Origin: PALSA-505 sp035308365
Lineage (GTDB): Bacteria; Actinomycetota; Actinomycetes; Streptosporangiales; Streptosporangiaceae
DNA: 64,000 nucleotides
Reading direction: 5' to 3'
Assembly (NCBI GenBank): GCA_035308365.1
Contig: DATGGU010000151.1
Span: 1 to 64,000, forward strand
In this document: in pieces, positions 60,315 through 64,000 of the stretch
Numbering within the stretch: position 1 is the stretch's first letter
Layout: the number at the start of each line of letters is the position of its first letter
The notes under the pieces: generated by a model
The model's database searches: none
Told to the model about the DNA's origin: nothing
What the model saw: only the letters and a program-made list of their open reading frames with translations
Made by a program: the position numbers and the translations under genes

Positions 60315-60383
60315 GCGGCGGCTACCTGCCGACGCGGGCAAGCCGCCCTCGGGTGAGCGGCGGCTACCTGCCGACGCGGGCAA
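60300..60383. repeat. 42-bp perfect tandem duplication across convergent 3' ends
   Basis: 60300-60341 and 60342-60383 are identical. Copy 1 contains the last stop codon of the decayed proS; copy 2 contains the stop codon of the convergent thioesterase. The absence of mismatches suggests a recent event. Confidence 0.95.
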
Positions 60384-61182
60384 GCTGACGGCTCTGGGCC
60401 ACCAGGCGGTCCGCCGAATCCCAGACCTCTGCCTCCTCGTCGAACCAGCCGTTACTGACATGCCGGCAGCGGGCGGCGATGCGCAGTGGGCCGGGGGCGG
60501 GGACGGCGCGCATGTGCCAGGTCAGCTCGACCGTGGGCGCCCAGCCGATGGCGCCGAGCCCGAACACGACCGGCGGGAGGCCATCCACGGCGAAGGCAAG
60601 CAGATAGGCGTCCGGTTCCCGGCCGTCGCGCAGCCGGAAGTAGCCACGCATCTCGGGGAAGCCGCCGGGGTTGCGGTCGAGCCAGCCTGCCGTCGCCGGG
60701 TCGAGGCGCATGTCCACCTGGCCGTTGATGCCGCCGGCCGCCGGGACCTCGATGCACTCGTCCAGGGGTGGCAGGATGGGCGGCTCCCCCGTCCAGCTCA
60801 GAGCCTCGGCCGCACCAGCCGGGGTACCGGTCAGCGAGCCGGTGGCGATCATGGTTTCGATCATCGCCTCGTCATCTTGGATGAGCGAGGCCTTGGCCAT
60901 GGCCGTGGTCTTGCCGTGCTTGAGCCAGGTTACGGTGATCTGGGCCGGGGTGGCCCTGGGCACCCGGAGGAAGTGCGCGTTCGTGACGACCGGGTGCGGG
61001 TGCGGCGAGGTGTCGAGCACGGCCCGCAGCATGGCCGCTATCAGCACGCCGCCGTTGACCGGGGCCGGGACACCGGCGGCGGGGGTGGGAGGGGCGAACC
61101 GCGGGTCGGGGCACATCTCGTAGCTGCCGTCGGAGATCCGGCGCACGGCAGTGGCCTCGTCAAATGCACCCGTGGCGGTCAC
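60364..61182 (-). CDS. Acyl-CoA thioesterase-like double-hotdog protein (TesB family)
   Basis: A 272-residue protein with two hotdog halves: PAPVNGGVLIAAMLRAVLD then HFLRVPRATPAQITVTWLKH in the first, and DAYLLAFAVDGLPPVVFGLG then LTWHMRAVPAPGPLRIAARC in the second. It probably hydrolyses acyl-CoA. The GTG at 61182 overlaps the cysM stop (GTGA). The terminal codons lie in a 42-bp tandem duplication. Confidence 0.85.
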   Translation of the reverse strand: MTATGAFDEATAVRRISDGSYEMCPDPRFAPPTPAAGVPAPVNGGVLIAAMLRAVLDTSPHPHPVVTNAHFLRVPRATPAQITVTWLKHGKTTAMAKASLIQDDEAMIETMIATGSLTGTPAGAAEALSWTGEPPILPPLDECIEVPAAGGINGQVDMRLDPATAGWLDRNPGGFPEMRGYFRLRDGREPDAYLLAFAVDGLPPVVFGLGAIGWAPTVELTWHMRAVPAPGPLRIAARCRHVSNGWFDEEAEVWDSADRLVAQSRQLARVGR

Positions 61183-62126
61183 GCCCACAGCTGGCCTTCG
61201 AGTTTGGCTTCGGCTTCCTCTTCGGTACCGCTGTAGGCGCCGGTGGACAGGTACTTCCAGCCGCCGTCGGCGATCACCAGCGCGATGTCGGCCCGCTCGC
61301 CCGCGGCGGCGGCCTTCGCGGCGATGGAGATGGCGGCGTGCAGCGCGCAGCCGGATGAGATGCCGGCGAAGATGCCCTCGACCGCGAGCAGTTCGCGGGT
61401 ACGGTGCAGCGCGTCGGCAGTGGACACCGAGAACCGCCTGGTCAGCACCGACGGATCGTACAGCTCCGGGACGAAGCCCTCGTCCACGTTGCGCAGCCCG
61501 TAGACCAGCTCGCCGTAGCGTGGCTCGGCGGCCACGATCTGCACGCCGGGGCAGTGGTCGCGCAGGAAGCGGCCGGTGCCCATCAGGGTTCCCGTGGTGC
61601 CGAGGCCGGCCACGAAGTGGGTGATCTCCGGCAGGTCGGCCAGCAGCTCGGGACCGGTGGTCTCGTAGTGCGCGCGGGCGTTGGCCTCGTTGCCGTACTG
61701 GTAGAGCATCACCCAGTCGGGATGCTCGGCGGCGATCTTCTTGGCCACCCGGACGGCCTCGTTGGAGCCGCCCGCGGCCGGCGAGAAGATGACCTCGGCG
61801 CCGTACATGGCGAGCAACTGCCTGCGCTCCACCGAGGTGTTCTCCGGCATCACACAGGTCATCCGGTAGCCGCGCAGCTTCGCCACCATGGCCAGGGAGA
61901 TGCCGGTGTTACCCGAGGTCGGCTCCAGGATCATGCAGCCGGGCGAGAGCAGGCCCTCCTTCTCCGCCTGTTCGATCATGTAGAACGCGGCGCGGTCCTT
62001 GACCGAGCCGGTCGGGTTCCTGTCCTCCAGCTTGGCCCACAGCCGGACACCGGGCGCGGGCGACAGCCTGGGCAGCCCGACCAGGGGGGTACGGCCCAGC
62101 GAGTCGAGCAGCGAGTCGTAGCGCAT
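61179..62126 (-). CDS. cysM: CysO-dependent cysteine synthase CysM
   Basis: A 315-residue PLP enzyme of the O-phosphoserine sulfhydrylase type. The PLP lysine is in NPTGSVKDRAAFYMIE, the substrate loop is EPTSGNTGISLAM, the phosphate-binding loop is GLGTTGTLMGTG, and GISSGCALHAA closes the PLP site. Its placement next to cysO and mec matches Mycobacterium tuberculosis CysM, which makes cysteine from O-phosphoserine and CysO-thiocarboxylate. It ends in an acidic/hydrophobic tail (AKLEGQLWA) as expected for the CysM C-terminal segment that closes the active site. Confidence 0.94.
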   Translation of the reverse strand: MRYDSLLDSLGRTPLVGLPRLSPAPGVRLWAKLEDRNPTGSVKDRAAFYMIEQAEKEGLLSPGCMILEPTSGNTGISLAMVAKLRGYRMTCVMPENTSVERRQLLAMYGAEVIFSPAAGGSNEAVRVAKKIAAEHPDWVMLYQYGNEANARAHYETTGPELLADLPEITHFVAGLGTTGTLMGTGRFLRDHCPGVQIVAAEPRYGELVYGLRNVDEGFVPELYDPSVLTRRFSVSTADALHRTRELLAVEGIFAGISSGCALHAAISIAAKAAAAGERADIALVIADGGWKYLSTGAYSGTEEEAEAKLEGQLWA

Positions 62127-62145
62127 CCCGTGAACCAGAAGGAAC

Positions 62146-62472
62146 TCAGGCAGCCGGGCCGCGCCCGCCGCCGGCCGCCACGCCGCCGCCGCGGGCCGCC
62201 GCGCCGCCGGCGACCGCGGGCAGGACGGTGACCGTGTCGCCGTCCTGGAGCGGCGTTTCCAGGCCGCCGAGGAAGCGGACATCCTCGTCGTTGAGGTAGA
62301 CGTTCACGAACCGCCGCAGCCCGGCGTCGTCGACCAGCCGGGCGCGCAGGCCGCCGTGCCGGGCCTCCAGGTCGGTAAGCAGCTCGGCCAGCGTGGCTCC
62401 CGAGCCCTCGACCGACTTGGCCCCGTCGGTGTAGGTGCGCAGAATCGTCGGGATACGGACCTCGATGGCCAT
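62146..62472 (-). CDS. cysO: CysO-like sulfur carrier protein with C-terminal extension
   Basis: A 108-residue beta-grasp carrier. MAIEVRIPTILRTYTDG, RFVNVYLNDEDVRFL and DGDTVTVLPAVAGG match CysO, whose C-terminal Gly-Gly becomes a thiocarboxylate. Here the Gly-Gly is followed by 16 or so extra residues (AAARGGGVAAGGGRGPAA). The tail would have to be removed before activation, possibly by the JAMM protease encoded next to it, or it is a harmful stop-loss. ATG 62472 was chosen since an upstream in-frame extension is unlike the family. Confidence 0.9.
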   Translation of the reverse strand: MAIEVRIPTILRTYTDGAKSVEGSGATLAELLTDLEARHGGLRARLVDDAGLRRFVNVYLNDEDVRFLGGLETPLQDGDTVTVLPAVAGGAAARGGGVAAGGGRGPAA

Positions 62473-62591
62473 GCGGTGCTCCAGTATCAGGTGGTGATAG
62501 CGGTCTGGCACGCCGCCGTGCGGCGCATGCGCCATGGAGACGCGACGCGGGTGCCGGGCCTCCAGGCATCACAACCCGCCGCCCGCCGGGA

Positions 62592-63002
62592 TCATTCCTC
62601 GGTGACGCGGACCTCCTCCTCGGTCACCGCGTCATCGCGGATCCGGAACGAGCGGAACTCGGTCCGCTCGCTGTCCCTGGTGGAAACGAGCACGTAGTGG
62701 GCGCCGGGCTCGCTCGCGTAGGAGATGTCGGTGCGGGACGGGTAGGCCTCGGTGGCCGTGTGCGAGTGGTAGATGACCACGGGATCCTCGTCCCGGTCAT
62801 CCATCTCCCGCCACACCTGCAACTGCTCCAGCGAATCGAACCGGTAGAACGTGGGGGAACGCTCGGCGTTCATCATCGGGATGAACCGCTCGGCCCGGTC
62901 GCTCCCGGCCGGCCCGGCGATCACGCCGCACGCCTCGTCCGGGTGGTCCGCCCGCGCATGCGCGACGATCTTGTCGTACAGCGTCCGGCTGATCGTCAGC
63001 AT
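62592..63002 (-). CDS. mec: JAMM/MPN+ metalloprotease Mec
   Basis: A 136-residue zinc isopeptidase. Glu in DEACGVIAG, the zinc motif HSHTATEAYPSRTD (H-x-H-x7-S-x2-D), and SEPGAHYVLVST. In mycobacteria Mec+ releases cysteine from the CysO-Cys adduct, completing the CysO pathway. It lies upstream of cysO on the same strand with a 119-bp gap. Confidence 0.94.
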   Translation of the reverse strand: MLTISRTLYDKIVAHARADHPDEACGVIAGPAGSDRAERFIPMMNAERSPTFYRFDSLEQLQVWREMDDRDEDPVVIYHSHTATEAYPSRTDISYASEPGAHYVLVSTRDSERTEFRSFRIRDDAVTEEEVRVTEE

Positions 63003-63039
63003 GGTCCCGAGAGTACCCGGAGCCGCCGGACGCTCCGCC

Positions 63040-63111
63040 CCCGGTGGCTAGCAGAGCGCGTCGCCCGGTGGCTAGCAGAGCGCGTCGCCCGGTGGTTAGG
63101 AGAGCGCGTCC
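63040..63111. repeat. 24-bp tandem repeat at the 3' end of the DUF2017 gene
   Basis: Three units start at 63040, 63064 and 63088, each opening CCCGGTGGYTAGSAGAGCGC. The unit contains the DUF2017 stop codon region, so each downstream copy also carries an in-frame stop. Units 1 and 2 are identical. Confidence 0.9.
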
Positions 63112-63674
63112 ACCAGCGTGCCCAGCAGGAACGACAGCCAGTCGTAGATCCACAACGCGGCCGCCTGCGGGCCGCCCTGCTCGGCCCGCCGGTCCATTTC
63201 CTCCGGGTCCTCGCTGACGTCCAGCCGGACTCCCAGCGCAAGCCTGACGTCGTTGATCGAGCGCAGCCAGGCCTGGGCCTGGTCCGCGGTGAGCCGGACC
63301 TCGCCGCCTTCCTCGGGCAGCGTGTCCAGCACGGTCCGGGCGGCGGCCACCTTGCCCGAGCGCAGGCCGCGCTCGGTGTACCGGCGGAACTCGGCCGAGG
63401 CGTCCTGGTCGCCGGTGTAAGCGTCGGGCAGCAGCCGGGCCAGCGCCGGGTCATCGGGCAGCTCGGAGTTCTCGCTCAGGCCGAGCATCTCCGCGAGTGA
63501 ATCCGCACCTCGCGGCCCGGAGTTCCCCACGGAGTCCTCGCCCAGCAGATCGGCCACCTGGCCGACCAGGCCGCGCAGCAACTGCGCCTCGGTGGTGGCG
63601 AACCGCGCGGTGGCACCGCCCCGGCGCACCCGGCGGAAACCGGCCATGTCGCCGGAGCCGCCCTGTTCAGTCAT
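63096..63674 (-). CDS. DUF2017 family protein (ClpS-linked)
   Basis: A 192-residue helical protein matching DUF2017: FATTEAQLLRGLVGQVADLL near residue 25, DPALARLLPDAYTGD, LTADQAQAWLRSINDVRLAL and WIYDWLSFLLGTLVDAL. Function is unknown; it is almost always next to clpS in actinobacteria, which hints at proteolysis. It starts 3 bp after the clpS stop. Its 3' end is part of a 24-bp tandem repeat. Confidence 0.9.
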   Translation of the reverse strand: MTEQGGSGDMAGFRRVRRGGATARFATTEAQLLRGLVGQVADLLGEDSVGNSGPRGADSLAEMLGLSENSELPDDPALARLLPDAYTGDQDASAEFRRYTERGLRSGKVAAARTVLDTLPEEGGEVRLTADQAQAWLRSINDVRLALGVRLDVSEDPEEMDRRAEQGGPQAAALWIYDWLSFLLGTLVDALS

Positions 63675-63677
63675 GTC

Positions 63678-63968
63678 TTAACGGTCCTGGGACACGGTGG
63701 CCCACAGTCCATAGCCGTGCAGGATCTCCACGTCGCGTTCCATCTCCTCGCGCGGCCCGGCCGCGACAACCGCCTTGCCCTTGTGGTGCACGTCCAGCAT
63801 GAGCCGCTCCGCCTTGCGCTTCGGGTAGCCGAAGACCTGCTGGAACACGTAGGTCACGTAGGTCATGAGGTTGACCGGATCGTTCCACACGATGGTGATC
63901 CACGGTATGTCCGGCGTGGTGTCCTGGTCAGACTGCGGGAGATCCACCTCGGCTGGCGCAACGCTCAC
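63678..63968 (-). CDS. clpS: ATP-dependent Clp protease adaptor ClpS
   Basis: A 96-residue adaptor with the N-degron-binding fold: WITIVWNDPVNLMTYVTYVF (N-end residue pocket), VFGYPKRKAERLMLDVHHKG and GLWATVSQD. It delivers N-degron substrates to ClpC/ClpP. It leads the clpS-DUF2017 pair. The 32 bp to the right edge hold its ribosome-binding site (GAGGAGG). Confidence 0.96.
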   Translation of the reverse strand: MSVAPAEVDLPQSDQDTTPDIPWITIVWNDPVNLMTYVTYVFQQVFGYPKRKAERLMLDVHHKGKAVVAAGPREEMERDVEILHGYGLWATVSQDR

Positions 63969-64000
63969 CGCATACTCACCTCCTCAAGTCTAGTCTTCCA

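Overview
The window is one 64 kb piece of a high-GC actinobacterial chromosome. The evidence is the codon use, many GTG starts, ATGA/GTGA start-stop overlaps, a SARP/AfsR-type regulator, a mycothiol-type DinB-fold enzyme, a mec-cysO-cysM cysteine cluster, DUF2017-clpS, PspC-type sensor kinases and a mycobacterial Rv1747-like FHA-ABC transporter next to PknF-like kinases. No prophage, transposase, plasmid gene or CRISPR array was seen. About 65 genes are supported.

Layout. 0-7 kb: a degraded methyltransferase fragment, then a GntR/HutC regulator and amino-acid permease diverging from a choline-kinase-like / dimethylglycine-dehydrogenase-like operon, ending in a broken C45 acyltransferase gene. 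7-16 kb: metabolic singletons (pterin dehydratase-VOC fusion, DUF429, PhyH dioxygenase), then a three-gene ABC-2 exporter facing a two-component system. 16-24 kb: DUF2891, dipeptidase E, a PspC/DUF1707 envelope-stress group with sensor kinase and LuxR regulator, a secreted seven-repeat propeller protein, a free-standing EF-Tu-domain-2-like protein, OsmC and a maleylpyruvate-isomerase-like protein. 24-28 kb: cytochrome P450, pterin dehydratase, gcvT-gcvH. 28-34 kb: the most interesting locus. 34-38.5 kb: AfsR-like regulator, NrtR-like Nudix protein with three operator-like palindromes, and a 58-residue secreted peptide. 38.5-47.5 kb: FHA-FHA-ABC transporter and two paralogous membrane Ser/Thr kinases with extracellular propellers around a DUF2993 protein. 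47.5-53 kb: a sugar (CUT2-type) ABC operon with divergent LacI repressor. 53-60 kb: YbjQ, a secreted beta-helix protein, an unusual tRNA, bcp, a lipoprotein, rdgB-rph, an MBL hydrolase and a decayed proS. 60-64 kb: thioesterase-cysM-cysO, mec and DUF2017-clpS.

Candidate system. At 28.5-33.2 kb three genes overlap by ATGA: a nucleoside phosphorylase/nucleosidase-fold protein, a STAND (NACHT-like) NTPase and a WD40 double-propeller protein. The C-terminal 74 residues of the nucleosidase and the N-terminal 74 residues of the NTPase align without gaps at 35/74 identities by hand count. They look like a matched pair of effector-associated (death-like) adaptor domains. The simplest model is an NTP-controlled immune switch: WD40 sensor, STAND switch, and a nucleosidase effector recruited in trans by the matched adaptors.

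Repeats. The window has two undescribed-looking families. One is a 33-bp unit whose core reads roughly CCGGCCGGAAGGnACCCTACGGC. It occurs as single copies in genes and spacers and as tandem arrays of 3 and 11 units, both in frame inside genes. The other is an 86-89 bp element with imperfect terminal inverted repeats (RGACCCTTTCAAAATCA-like), present three times within 4.6 kb around the PspC genes; one copy supplies the start codon of a response regulator. In addition, several genes carry short exact tandem duplications of their 3' ends.
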